The notes beneath the pieces were generated by a model. It made no database searches and had not been told where the DNA came from. It worked only from the letters and a program-made list of their open reading frames with translations. A stretch of DNA of 64,000 nucleotides from Hoeflea sp. (GTDB lineage Bacteria > Pseudomonadota > Alphaproteobacteria > Rhizobiales > Rhizobiaceae): contig JACKJT010000002.1 in NCBI GenBank assembly GCA_020637795.1, forward strand, positions 682,001 through 746,000, given 5' to 3'. Below are positions 24,744 through 33,816 of the stretch, piece after piece. The position numbers and the translations under genes were made by a program. Position 1 is the first letter of the stretch; each line of letters begins with the position of its first letter.

Positions 24744-27059
24744 ATGACCTCCACCGACAACAAGCGCGCCGTCGACCCCAAGCCCTCCAGCGGTGAACTC
24801 GACGAAAACGCCCTGTTCTATCATCGCTATCCGCGGCCGGGAAAACTCGAAATCCAGGCGACCAAGCCGCTCGGCAACCAGCGCGACCTGGCGCTGGCTT
24901 ACTCGCCCGGCGTCGCCGCACCCTGCCTCGCCATCCGCGACAATCCGGACGCCGCAGCGGCCTATACGTCGCGCGCCAATCTCGTCGCCGTGGTCTCCAA
25001 CGGCACCGCCGTGCTCGGGCTTGGCAACATCGGTCCGCTCGCCTCCAAGCCGGTGATGGAGGGCAAGGCGGTGCTGTTCAAGAAATTCGCCGGCATCGAC
25101 GTCTTCGACATCGAGATCGACGCACCCGACGTCGAGCGCATGGTCAGCGTGATTTCGGCGCTCGAACCGACCTTCGGCGGCATCAATCTCGAGGACATCA
25201 AGTCGCCGGAATGCTTCGAGGTCGAGCAGCTGCTGCGCGAGATCATGGACATCCCGGTCTTCCATGACGACCAGCACGGCACCGCCATCATCGTCGCGGC
25301 CTGCATTCTCAACGGGCTCGAACTGGCCGGAAAGTCCATCGAGGACGCCAAGATCGTCACATCCGGCGCGGGTGCTGCGGCGCTGGCCTGCCTCAACCTG
25401 CTGGTGGCACTCGGCGCCAGGCGCGAGAACATCTGGGTCCACGACATCGAGGGTCTGGTCTACGAGGGCCGCGAGGTGCTGATGGACCAGTGGAAATCGA
25501 TCTACGCGCAGAAATCCGACAACCGGGTACTGACCGAATCGATCGGCGGCGCGGACGTGTTTCTCGGCCTCTCCGCCGCCGGCGTACTCAAGCCCGAGAT
25601 GCTCGCCACCATGGCCGAGCGGCCGCTGATCATGGCGCTCGCCAACCCGTCGCCCGAAATCATGCCGGACGAGGCGCGCGCCGCCCGCCCCGACGCGATG
25701 ATCTGCACCGGCAGGTCGGACTTCCCCAACCAGGTCAACAATGTCCTGTGCTTTCCCTACATCTTCCGCGGCGCGCTCGATTGCGGCGCGCGCACCATCA
25801 ATGAAGAGATGAAGATGGCAGCCGTCCGCGCCATCGCGGCGCTGGCCAAGGAAGAACCCTCCGACATCGCCGCCCGCGCCTATTCCGGCGAGACCCCGGT
25901 GTTCGGTCCGGAATATCTCATCCCCTCGCCGTTCGACCAGCGGCTGATCCTCAGGATCGCCCCGGCCGTTGCCAGGGCCGCGGCGGACTCCGGCGTCGCC
26001 CGCCGGCCGATTGCCGACATGGATGCCTATGTCGACCAGCTCAACCGGTTCGTCTTCCGCTCCGGCCTGATCATGAAGCCGCTGTTCACCGCCGCCAAGA
26101 CCGCCACGAAAAAGCGGGTGATCTTCGCCGAGGGCGAGGACGAGCGGGTTCTGCGCGCCGCCCAGGTGCTGCTTGAGGAAGGCATTGCCGAACCGATCCT
26201 GATCGGCCGCCCGGGCATCATCGAGAGCCGTCTGCAAAGGTTTGGCCTCCGGATCCGGCCCGGCGTCGACTTCGCCGTGACCAATCCCGAAGAGGATCCG
26301 CGTTTCCGCGACTATGTGGACGAATATTTTTCCATCGTCGGCCGCAAGGGCGTCATTCCTGAGGCCGCGCGGACCATCATCCGCACCAATTCGACCGTCA
26401 TCGGGGCGCTGTCGCTGCGCCGCGGTGAGGCAGACGCACTGATCTGCGGGCTCGAGGGACGCTACACGCGACATCTGCGCGATGTCTCGCAGATCATCGG
26501 CAAGCGCGAGGGCGTCATTGACTACTCCGCGCTCAGCCTGCTGATCTCGCAGCGCGGCGCCACCTTCTTCACCGACACCTACGTGTCGTTCGATCCCAGC
26601 GCCGAGGAAATCGCCGAGACCACGATCATGGCGGCGCAGGAAATCCGCCGCTTCGGCATTTCCCCGAAGGCGGCCCTGCTCTCGCATTCGAATTTCGGCT
26701 CGCGCGATTCCGGCAGCGCCGACAAGATGCGCCGCGCGCTTTCGATCATCCGCTCGCTTGCCCCGGAGCTCGAGGTGGACGGCGAGATGCACGGCGATTC
26801 AGCCATATCCGAAGCGCTGCGCCGCCGGGTGATGCCCGACAGCACCCTGTCTGGAGAAGCCAACCTGCTGGTCTTCCCCAATCTCGACGCGGCAAACATC
26901 GCGCTTGGCGTGGTCAAGACCATGACCGAAGCGCTGCATGTCGGACCGATCCTGCTTGGACCCGCCCTGCCCGCCCATATTCTCTCGCCGTCGGTGACAT
27001 CGCGCGGCGTGGTCAACATGGCGACGCTTGCGGTGGTCGAGGCCTCTTCATCGGACTGA
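24744..27059 (+). CDS. maeB: NADP-dependent malic enzyme, MaeB type
   Basis: This encodes 771 residues from ATG 24744, discarding an in-frame extension of 41 residues that does not look like the family. It decarboxylates malate to pyruvate with NADP+. Residues about 1-430 hold the malic enzyme and NAD(P)-binding domains (YSPGVAAPCLAI, FHDDQHGTAIIVAACILNG and VTSGAGAAALACL). Residues about 430-771 form a phosphotransacetylase-like domain that is regulatory rather than catalytic in MaeB (ending in ALHVGPILLGPALPAHIL). About 250 bp of non-coding leader precedes it. Rhizobia carry Dme and Tme forms; which one this is cannot be told by eye. Confidence 0.93.
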   Translation: MTSTDNKRAVDPKPSSGELDENALFYHRYPRPGKLEIQATKPLGNQRDLALAYSPGVAAPCLAIRDNPDAAAAYTSRANLVAVVSNGTAVLGLGNIGPLASKPVMEGKAVLFKKFAGIDVFDIEIDAPDVERMVSVISALEPTFGGINLEDIKSPECFEVEQLLREIMDIPVFHDDQHGTAIIVAACILNGLELAGKSIEDAKIVTSGAGAAALACLNLLVALGARRENIWVHDIEGLVYEGREVLMDQWKSIYAQKSDNRVLTESIGGADVFLGLSAAGVLKPEMLATMAERPLIMALANPSPEIMPDEARAARPDAMICTGRSDFPNQVNNVLCFPYIFRGALDCGARTINEEMKMAAVRAIAALAKEEPSDIAARAYSGETPVFGPEYLIPSPFDQRLILRIAPAVARAAADSGVARRPIADMDAYVDQLNRFVFRSGLIMKPLFTAAKTATKKRVIFAEGEDERVLRAAQVLLEEGIAEPILIGRPGIIESRLQRFGLRIRPGVDFAVTNPEEDPRFRDYVDEYFSIVGRKGVIPEAARTIIRTNSTVIGALSLRRGEADALICGLEGRYTRHLRDVSQIIGKREGVIDYSALSLLISQRGATFFTDTYVSFDPSAEEIAETTIMAAQEIRRFGISPKAALLSHSNFGSRDSGSADKMRRALSIIRSLAPELEVDGEMHGDSAISEALRRRVMPDSTLSGEANLLVFPNLDAANIALGVVKTMTEALHVGPILLGPALPAHILSPSVTSRGVVNMATLAVVEASSSD

Positions 27060-27223
27060 ACGCTGCGCCGCAACCACCGGCCTCCGGAGCCTTGCCGCCA
27101 CGGTTAAGGTAAACAGAGGGTTGTGATTGGAGCGGGCACTCTCGAACGCTAGTATAAAAATGTTAGGGTATCCGGGTTATGATCTGGAGAGCTGACGGTG
27201 TTTTATATGTGTTGGAGTTGATC

Positions 27224-28396
27224 ATGCGTCGCGTCCGGATTCGCAATCTCCTGGCTATTGTCGTGCTTGCCCTGACGGGGACCGGCACGGCGGAGGCGTC
27301 TGCGGTGTGCGAGCGGCTCAGGACCCAGCTTGCAAATGCCTCGTCGTCCAGCGGCTCGTCGGAAAAGTACCAGCGCTACGCCGAGGCTGCGCAGAAGCAG
27401 TCGGTGCAGATCAACCAGGTCGTGGCCGACCTCAGCCGCTTCAAGTGCTCCTCGGGCAGCCTTCTCGTCGTGGGCGGCCAGAACGCCAAGGCCTGCGCCA
27501 AGCTCTCGGCGGCCTACGACAAGATGCGCGCCAATCTCGGCGCGCTGGAGCGCAAGCGCGACTCCTATGCCGATCGCGGCGGCAGGATCGTGCAGCGGCG
27601 AATCCAGGCGGCACTCGACGCCAATGATTGCGACGGCAACCGCGCCTCCATCCAGGCTGCGGCGCTGAAGGGCAAGATGGCGGCGCTGAAGGCCAAATCA
27701 CGGCGCAGCCCGGGCCTCGTGGCCGTACTCGGCAATGGCGACGACGACGGCCGCAGCATCAGCCGCGCCCGTCCCGCCCAGGCCCGCATCGTCATCGAGC
27801 CGAAGGCATCGCGCGGCGGCGATTACCGGACGCTGTGCGTGCGCACCTGCGACGGCTTCTTTTTCCCGGTCTCCTCGGCCGCCGCCCCGTCGGATTTCGC
27901 CCGCGACGAGCGAACCTGCCAGATGATGTGTCCCGGCACCAAGACCGCGCTCTATTTCCATGACGCGCTCGCCCAGGAGAGCGAGGACATGATCTCGGTG
28001 CGCACCCGCGAGCCCTATACGGAAATGGAAAACGCCTTTGCCTACCGCAACACCAGCGCGCCGATGAGCAAGGCCTGCGGCTGCAACATGCGCGCCTTCT
28101 ACAACGAGATGCAGCGCCGCGAGGCAATCCTCAACGGCACCGCCGACAGCTACGAGGCGGTCACCACCTGGGTGCGGCCGTTCAACCGGCCCGATCCCGG
28201 CGAGGATCCCGAATCCGTTCTCAATGCCGAGATGCGCCTGACCTCGGAAGATGTCGCAGCCGTTCTCGCCGCCTCGACCGCCGAGCGGCCGCTGACCGAT
28301 GACCGGCGGAACGTCCGGGTGGTGGGGCCCGCCTTCCTGCCCGACCAGTCCGGCCGGCTGGACCTCAAATCCGGCACCGGCTCACTGATCCGCTAG
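27224..28396 (+). CDS. DUF2865 domain secreted protein
   Basis: This encodes 390 residues from ATG 27224, with GGAG 7 nt upstream. A signal peptide covers about residues 1-27. A helical segment with AEAAQKQSVQINQVVADLSR follows. The DUF2865 core holds the conserved YRTLCVRTCDGFFFPVS and TCQMMCPGTKTALYF blocks and four or more cysteines that could pair in the periplasm. DUF2865 is almost confined to Rhizobiales and has no known function. It ends 1 nt before the convergent MFS transporter gene. Confidence 0.87.
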   Translation: MRRVRIRNLLAIVVLALTGTGTAEASAVCERLRTQLANASSSSGSSEKYQRYAEAAQKQSVQINQVVADLSRFKCSSGSLLVVGGQNAKACAKLSAAYDKMRANLGALERKRDSYADRGGRIVQRRIQAALDANDCDGNRASIQAAALKGKMAALKAKSRRSPGLVAVLGNGDDDGRSISRARPAQARIVIEPKASRGGDYRTLCVRTCDGFFFPVSSAAAPSDFARDERTCQMMCPGTKTALYFHDALAQESEDMISVRTREPYTEMENAFAYRNTSAPMSKACGCNMRAFYNEMQRREAILNGTADSYEAVTTWVRPFNRPDPGEDPESVLNAEMRLTSEDVAAVLAASTAERPLTDDRRNVRVVGPAFLPDQSGRLDLKSGTGSLIR

Positions 28397-28397
28397 A

Positions 28398-29618
28398 TCA
28401 TGCCCGAGCGGGCTGCTGGCGCGCCAACGCCCTGCGGCTGACCAGCGTCATGATCACGATCACGGCGACGCTGTAGATGCCCATCGCCGCGATCTGTCCC
28501 GGATAGGATATCCCCGCATCGATCAGCGCTCCGGTCAGCCCCGGTCCCATCGCCGTGGCGAAGACCATGAAGGCGACGATCAGCGAGCGGATGCCGCCAA
28601 GGTGCTTCGAGCCGTAGAGTTCCGGCCAGAGCGCGCCGAACAGGGTCGACGAGAAGCCGTAGGAAATCCCCATCAGCGCCATGAACGCATAGGCGCCCCA
28701 GGGCGCATCGGTGGAGGCCAGCACGAAGCAGCTGAGCGACAGCGGCACCAGGAAGGACGGCAGCAGCCGGATCGCCGAGAACCGGTCGACCAGCTGTCCG
28801 GCGATCAGCGCGAACAGGATGGTCATCGACGACATGATCGCAAACGAGGCCGCGAACACGCTTGGGCCCCAGCCGCGCAGCTCCGACAAATAGACCTGGT
28901 GGAAGAAAATGGTGGTGCCGATGAAGGGCGGCGCCAGCACGCCCGACAGCGATGCCCAGAACAGCGGATCGCGGACGACCTCGGCCCGGGTCCACTCGCG
29001 CGCCACGGGGCGGCCCGGATCCTGCACCACCGATTGCGGCGTGCGTTCGACCTTGAGCAGGCTGTAGATCAGCGGCAGCGCCACCAGCAGCAGCACGGTG
29101 GCCGCCACCAGCCAGGAGCCGCGCCAGCCGATGAGCGCCGCCACGCCGACGAAGCTGATCGGAAACAGCGCCTCGCCGAAATTGACGCCGATCGAGGCAA
29201 GCGAGATCGCCCGGCCGCGCTGGGCCGCGAACCAGCGCCCCATCGCGGTCATCGAGATGTGGGTGAACATCCCCTGCCCGAACAGCCGGAGCAGGTAGAT
29301 CGACAGCACCAGCAGCACGAGCGACCGCGACCAGGCCATCAGCACGCAGGCGAGCGCCAGCACCGGGGCGGCGAGCGCCACGGTCGATGCGACGCTGATC
29401 CGGTCGACGATCTTGCCCAGCTGCGGCAATGTCGCCGCACTCGCCAGCGTCGCGATCATGTAGATCGTGCCGAAGCCGCCATGGCTGAGCCCGTACTCGG
29501 CGCGGATGTCACCCGCCGACAGCGAGATGAAATAGGTCTGCCCGAACGAGGAAAACAAGGTCAGCAGAAACCCGCCGGCAACCCAGCGGGCATTGTCGCG
29601 CAGGAAGCTGAGGATCAT
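28398..29618 (-). CDS. MFS transporter
   Basis: This encodes 406 residues from ATG 29618, overlapping the nadE stop (ATGA). About twelve hydrophobic helices alternate with short loops, and the N-half carries the MFS loop-2/3-type basic motif around GKIVDRISVAS. The second half repeats the pattern (GQLVDRFSAIRLLP). It resembles oxalate/formate-antiporter-like or sugar-type carriers, but the substrate cannot be assigned. Coupling to nadE suggests shared transcription rather than shared function. Confidence 0.82.
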   Translation of the reverse strand: MILSFLRDNARWVAGGFLLTLFSSFGQTYFISLSAGDIRAEYGLSHGGFGTIYMIATLASAATLPQLGKIVDRISVASTVALAAPVLALACVLMAWSRSLVLLVLSIYLLRLFGQGMFTHISMTAMGRWFAAQRGRAISLASIGVNFGEALFPISFVGVAALIGWRGSWLVAATVLLLVALPLIYSLLKVERTPQSVVQDPGRPVAREWTRAEVVRDPLFWASLSGVLAPPFIGTTIFFHQVYLSELRGWGPSVFAASFAIMSSMTILFALIAGQLVDRFSAIRLLPSFLVPLSLSCFVLASTDAPWGAYAFMALMGISYGFSSTLFGALWPELYGSKHLGGIRSLIVAFMVFATAMGPGLTGALIDAGISYPGQIAAMGIYSVAVIVIMTLVSRRALARQQPARA

Positions 29619-31318
29619 CCCCGGTCCCGGAACCGGTTGGTGATCGGGTAGCGGCGGTCGCGGCCGAAATTCTTGCGGGTGATCTTGACGCCGGGCGCCG
29701 ACTGGCGGCGCTTGTATTCGGCGATGTAGAGCAGATGCTCGATCCGGTGCACGGTGGCGACATCGTGGCCGCGCGCGACGATTTCCTCGACGCCCATCTC
29801 GTGCTCGACCAGGCATTCGAGAATGTCGTCCAGCACCGGGTACGGCGGCAGCGAATCCTGGTCGGTCTGGTCGGGCCTGAGTTCGGCCGACGGCGCCTTG
29901 TCGATGATGTTGACCGGGATCACCTCGCCCGACGGACCGAGCGCTCCGGGCGGCACCTGGCCGTTGCGCCAGCGGGCCAGCGCGTAGACCTGCATCTTGT
30001 AGAGGTCCTTGATCGGGTTGAAGCCGCCGTTCATGTCGCCGTAGAGCGTGGCGTAGCCGACGCTCATCTCGCTCTTGTTGCCGGTGGTCACCACCATCGA
30101 GCCGAACTTGTTGGAGATCGCCATCAGGATGACACCCCGCGCCCGGCTCTGCAGGTTTTCCTCGGTGATGCCTTCCTCGGTGTCCTCGAACATCTCGCCG
30201 AGCGCCGAGAGAAAACCCTGCACCGGCTCCTCGATCGCCACCGTGTCGTAGCGGCAGCCGAGCGCCCGGGCGCAGGCTTGCGCGTCTGTGAACGAACTCT
30301 CAGACGTGTAGCGATAGGGCAGCATGACGGTGCGCACCCGTTCCTCGCCCAGCGCATCGACGGCGAGTGCGGCGCAGATCGCCGAATCGATGCCGCCCGA
30401 AAGCCCCAGCACCACGTTGCGGAAGCCGTTCTTGTTGACGTAGTCGCGCAGCCCCAGCATGCAGGCCCGGTAATCGGCCTCCTCGCGTTCGGGGATCACC
30501 GACACCGGCCCGTTGCTCGAGGCCCACTGCCCGTCCGGCTGGCGCCTGAAGGTGACGACCGACACGGTTTCCTCGAACTGGCTCATCTGGAAGGCCAGGC
30601 TCTTGTCGGCATTCATGGCGAAGCTTGCGCCATCGAACACCAGCTCGTCCTGGCCGCCGACCTGGTTGGCATAGACCATCGGCAGTCCGCTCTCGATCAC
30701 CTGCCGGAGTACCACCTGGTGGCGGATGTCGACCTTGCCGCGATAGTAGGGCGAGCCGTTCGGCACCAGCAGGATTTCCGCGCCGCTCTCGGCCAGCGTC
30801 TCGCAGACGCCGAGATCGCCCCAGATGTCCTCACACACCGGAATGCCGAAGCGGACGCCGCGGATCGCCACCGGTCCGGGCATCTCGCCGACGTCGAAGA
30901 CGCGCTTCTCGTCGAATTCGCCGTAATTGGGCAGGTCGACCTTGTCGCGGCTGGTCACCAGCCTGCCGCCGTCGAGCACGGCCGCCGAGTTGAAGCGCTT
31001 GCCGTTCTCTGTGCGGGGATAGCCGATGATCACCGCCGGGCCGCCGTCGGCGGTCTCTGCGGCCAGCGCTTCCACCGCCCTCAGGCAGGCTTTCAGGAAG
31101 GCCGGCTTCAGCACCAGGTCCTCGGGCGGATAGCCGGCGATGAACAGCTCGGTGAACAGCACCACGTCCGCGCCATGGCGGGCGGCGTCAGCGCGGGCCT
31201 CGCGCGCCTTGGCGAGGTTGCCGGCGATGTCGCCCACGGTGGGGTTGAGTTGCGCGACGGCGATGCGGATGGTGTCGGCCCTGAGGCTATCGGACTGGGG
31301 TGCTTCGGTCTGGGTCAT
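29615..31318 (-). CDS. nadE: Glutamine-dependent NAD+ synthetase
   Basis: This encodes 567 residues. The N-terminal half is a carbon-nitrogen hydrolase (glutaminase) with VLFTELFIAGYPPEDL and the nucleophile cysteine in PVCEDIWGD. The C-terminal half is the NAD synthetase with the ATP-pyrophosphatase loop GLSGGIDSAICAALA. It amidates nicotinic acid adenine dinucleotide with ammonia tunnelled from glutamine. Length and domain order are those of the alphaproteobacterial two-domain form. Followed by an overlapping MFS gene. Confidence 0.95.
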   Translation of the reverse strand: MTQTEAPQSDSLRADTIRIAVAQLNPTVGDIAGNLAKAREARADAARHGADVVLFTELFIAGYPPEDLVLKPAFLKACLRAVEALAAETADGGPAVIIGYPRTENGKRFNSAAVLDGGRLVTSRDKVDLPNYGEFDEKRVFDVGEMPGPVAIRGVRFGIPVCEDIWGDLGVCETLAESGAEILLVPNGSPYYRGKVDIRHQVVLRQVIESGLPMVYANQVGGQDELVFDGASFAMNADKSLAFQMSQFEETVSVVTFRRQPDGQWASSNGPVSVIPEREEADYRACMLGLRDYVNKNGFRNVVLGLSGGIDSAICAALAVDALGEERVRTVMLPYRYTSESSFTDAQACARALGCRYDTVAIEEPVQGFLSALGEMFEDTEEGITEENLQSRARGVILMAISNKFGSMVVTTGNKSEMSVGYATLYGDMNGGFNPIKDLYKMQVYALARWRNGQVPPGALGPSGEVIPVNIIDKAPSAELRPDQTDQDSLPPYPVLDDILECLVEHEMGVEEIVARGHDVATVHRIEHLLYIAEYKRRQSAPGVKITRKNFGRDRRYPITNRFRDRG

Positions 31319-31438
31319 GGGTTTGGTGTTACCCCAACTCGCACCGCTTGAAAATCACTCAATCCGGATTGCCCGCCGGATTGTCGCGGCGCGGCAGCTT
31401 TTTCAGCCGCCGCCTGCCCGTAAATCTCGTCTCCGGGC

Positions 31439-32269
31439 TCAGGCCGCCGGGGCGTCCGCGGCTGCAGGGTCGAACCGCCACATGGTCATCGCCAGCACGC
31501 CGAACTCGGCGCTGTCGTGCACAAGCTGTGCGCTGGCAGCCTCGCCGGCAGCGCCCATCGCCACGTAAAGCGGCAGCAGGTGCTCGTCGGTCGGATGGTT
31601 CTCCACTGCAAACGGCGCTTGCCGGCGATAGTCGAGCAACGCGTCGAGATCATTGGCGGCCAGCCGGCCGTTCATCCAGCCGATGAAATCCTGCACCCAT
31701 CCCGGCACGTCGATCGAGCGCCTGCCGGTCCTCAGCGCCTTGAAGGCCTCGCCGAGATTGTGGGTGAACGAACCCGAACCGATCACCAGCACGCCCTCCC
31801 CGCCAAGCCCGGCAAGCGCCTGGCCGACCCGGAAATGATGCTCGGGCCCCTGCCGCGGATCGACCGAGACCGAGACCACCGGAATATCGGCATCGGGATA
31901 GGCGAGCTTCAGCGGCACCCAGACGCCGTGATCGAAGCCGCGCCGGTCGACCGTCCGGGCCGGAAAGCCCGCCGCCTGCAGGTCACCGGCGATCCGCCGC
32001 GCCAGCGCCGGCTCGCCGGGCGCGGGATACTGCATTTCGTAGAGTTCGGGCGCGAAGCCGCCGAAATCATGAATGGTCTCGGGCTCAGGATCGGCCGAGA
32101 CGGCGACGCCGCCCGAGACCTCGAAATGGGCGCTGGCGACGACGATGGCGCGCGGCCGCGGCAGATCGGCCGCCATCCGCCTGAGCCAGGTGGCGGCCTC
32201 AGTGTCGGCGATCACCGTATCGGGCGAGCCGTGGGAAACGAAAAGGGCGGGAAATGCGGATGTGCTCAT
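31439..32269 (-). CDS. DODA-type extradiol aromatic ring-opening dioxygenase (LigB family)
   Basis: This encodes 276 residues from ATG 32269, with GGAG 7 nt upstream. The LigB/DODA fold is recognisable: metal-binding histidines in VSHGSPD (H13), ASAHFE (H48) and RRGFDHGVWVPL, and a further conserved patch VENHPTDEHLLPL. Family members open catechol rings, but many bacterial copies (YgiD-like) have unproven substrates. No aromatic-degradation genes are adjacent. The upstream ~940 bp is empty of genes. Confidence 0.87.
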   Translation of the reverse strand: MSTSAFPALFVSHGSPDTVIADTEAATWLRRMAADLPRPRAIVVASAHFEVSGGVAVSADPEPETIHDFGGFAPELYEMQYPAPGEPALARRIAGDLQAAGFPARTVDRRGFDHGVWVPLKLAYPDADIPVVSVSVDPRQGPEHHFRVGQALAGLGGEGVLVIGSGSFTHNLGEAFKALRTGRRSIDVPGWVQDFIGWMNGRLAANDLDALLDYRRQAPFAVENHPTDEHLLPLYVAMGAAGEAASAQLVHDSAEFGVLAMTMWRFDPAAADAPAA

Positions 32270-33025
32270 GGTCTTGCTCCTTGCAACCAAGATAGGCCGT
32301 CTCGACTGTTCATAGAAGATATGGTTTTGACCACTCAGCGTTCGACATTTGAAGACGAACTCCGCCTGCCCGGCGTCCGGACGCGCCGGAACGCCCGCAG
32401 GGCACGGGGCCGCCGGGAGGATGAGCAGGAAATCCGGAGGGCCGCGCGCAGGCTGTGCCGTTCGGAAGTGGGTGTGGTTTGCATGCTGCCGCTTTCGCGG
32501 AAACATGCGGGGTGGCGCAGTTCGCGCGCGGGCCCGATTATCGCCGGATGGTGTCCGCATCCGACAGGCGGTTGCTTGCGTTTCTCGCTGCCCGGACACG
32601 GGCTGTTCAAAACGGCATCCGGCTTCATCCGGCACGCGCCTGACCTTGCGTTGACAATGCGGGAACGCCAGGGCGTCAAAACGCCCGTCCCGCATCCGCA
32701 AGGCGGCCCGCCACAGGCCCGTTTCCATCCCCGCCCTGACTGCCGGCCGGCGCAGGCCAGCCCAAGGGGCAAGAATTTATCCGGTGGCTGGCTTGGCCGA
32801 TCATCCCGTTTTGGGGCATCCCGTTCAGGTTGATCCTGCTGCCAGCGGAACCCGCCGGTGCACCGCCTCCTCCTTCGTCCCGCCGCACGTTACGACGGAT
32901 GCCCGGAGGCCTTCCTCCCGTCTGGACCGAAACGTACGCGATCCATCCGGTGACGGGAGCGGCATGAGTGTGACACGGGGTTTCGGGGGTGTGGAAGAAA
33001 TGGGCGACGATGGCGCGGCGTGTAC
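32270..33025. other. Long gene-poor intergenic region
   Basis: About 750 bp with no gene I can support. Several long frames exist on both strands, but they are Arg/Pro/Gly-rich and carry no family motif or ribosome site, as expected for GC-rich spacer. The left edge (32270-32340) should hold the promoter of the dioxygenase gene. It may be a decayed gene; I see no recognisable remnant. Confidence 0.5.
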
Positions 33026-33207
33026 GCTCTCCCCCTAGGTGGGGAGAAAGCAAAATCATGAGCTTAGCTTCAGCTAAGTCATAGATTTTGCAAGAGAGGG
33101 GGTCTGTTTCTAGGTCAGAAATACCCCCTCACCTGAAAAATCTACGACTTGGCGCTCTCGCGCCAAGACCGTGATTTTTCTTCCTCTCCCACCAGGGGCG
33201 AGGAAAA
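33026..33207. repeat. Nested palindromic repeat element, about 180 bp
   Basis: An outer pair of arms (CTCTCCCCCTAGGTGGGGAG at 33027 onward and, inverted, the block around 33184-33203) encloses two perfect 7-bp side hairpins: CTTAGCT/AGCTAAG near 33064-33079 and TTGGCGC/GCGCCAA at 33149-33166. An inner pair, TAGATTTT...GGGGGT and ACCCCC...AAAATCTA (33082-33143), is capped by TTTCT/AGAAA. The whole can fold into one branched cruciform. It has the look of a dispersed non-autonomous intergenic repeat of Rhizobiales, but copy number cannot be judged from one window. Confidence 0.75.
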
Positions 33208-33213
33208 AGGCCC

Positions 33214-33636
33214 TCAATCCGCCACCAGCAACCCCGCCGAGCCCTTTTCATATTGCGGCAGGCCGTCGGTGATCTCGTAGAAATCCCCCTTGTCGGCGCA
33301 GAAGATGTGCTTGGTGAGCGCGAGCCCCGTCGGCTGGTCGAAGCTGCCCGCCAGCACCGAGATGTGCGCATCATCCCGATGCTTCCAGAACAGCGCCGAA
33401 CCGCAGGCCGTGCAGAAGCCGCGCCTGGCCACCTCGGAGGCGTGGTACCAGGTGATGTTGTCCGCCCCTTCGATCTCGATCCGGTCGTCGGAAACATTGG
33501 TCGCGGCATAATAGAGCCCGGTCTGCCGCCGGCACTGCGAGCAATGGCAGGCGACGACTTCGCGCAGAGGGCCGCGGGTGCGAAAGCGCACCGCGCCGCA
33601 ATTGCACCGTCCGGTGCGGATCTGTTCGTCTGACAT
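33214..33636 (-). CDS. GFA family (glutathione-dependent formaldehyde-activating/CENP-V-like) protein
   Basis: This encodes 140 residues from ATG 33636, with GGAGG 5 nt upstream. Zinc-binding cysteines follow the GFA pattern: C11 and C13 (CNCGAVRF), C30, C32 and C35 (CHCSQC), and a CxxC in RGFCTACGSALFW. The fold is the Mss4-like beta-tent. Most GFA proteins, including this one, have no demonstrated activity. It ends 7 bp from the palindromic repeat element. Confidence 0.88.
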   Translation of the reverse strand: MSDEQIRTGRCNCGAVRFRTRGPLREVVACHCSQCRRQTGLYYAATNVSDDRIEIEGADNITWYHASEVARRGFCTACGSALFWKHRDDAHISVLAGSFDQPTGLALTKHIFCADKGDFYEITDGLPQYEKGSAGLLVAD

Positions 33637-33816
33637 GGGGCCTCCGGCGACTGTAAGTTTGGCTGGAGGAGATACAAGCATGGGCGTGGACTGACATTCT
33701 ACTGACATTTGCGACATGAAAGGCCGCGCAGGAGTTCGCCGGGCGGCGGTCCAGAGAGACGGCCGGAAAGAGGGTCCCCAGTCGCCGATCGCAGCAGAGA
33801 ATGTCGCTGAAGCGCC

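Noticed and set aside
24576..26792. A 738-residue minus-strand frame opposite the malic enzyme
   Set aside because: It is rich in Arg, Asp, Gly and His as expected for the complement of a GC-rich gene; the plus strand encodes an unmistakable MaeB.
32335..33059. Frames of 60-145 residues on both strands in the empty region
   Set aside because: Arg/Pro/Gly-rich translations with no ribosome sites or motifs; treated as spacer.
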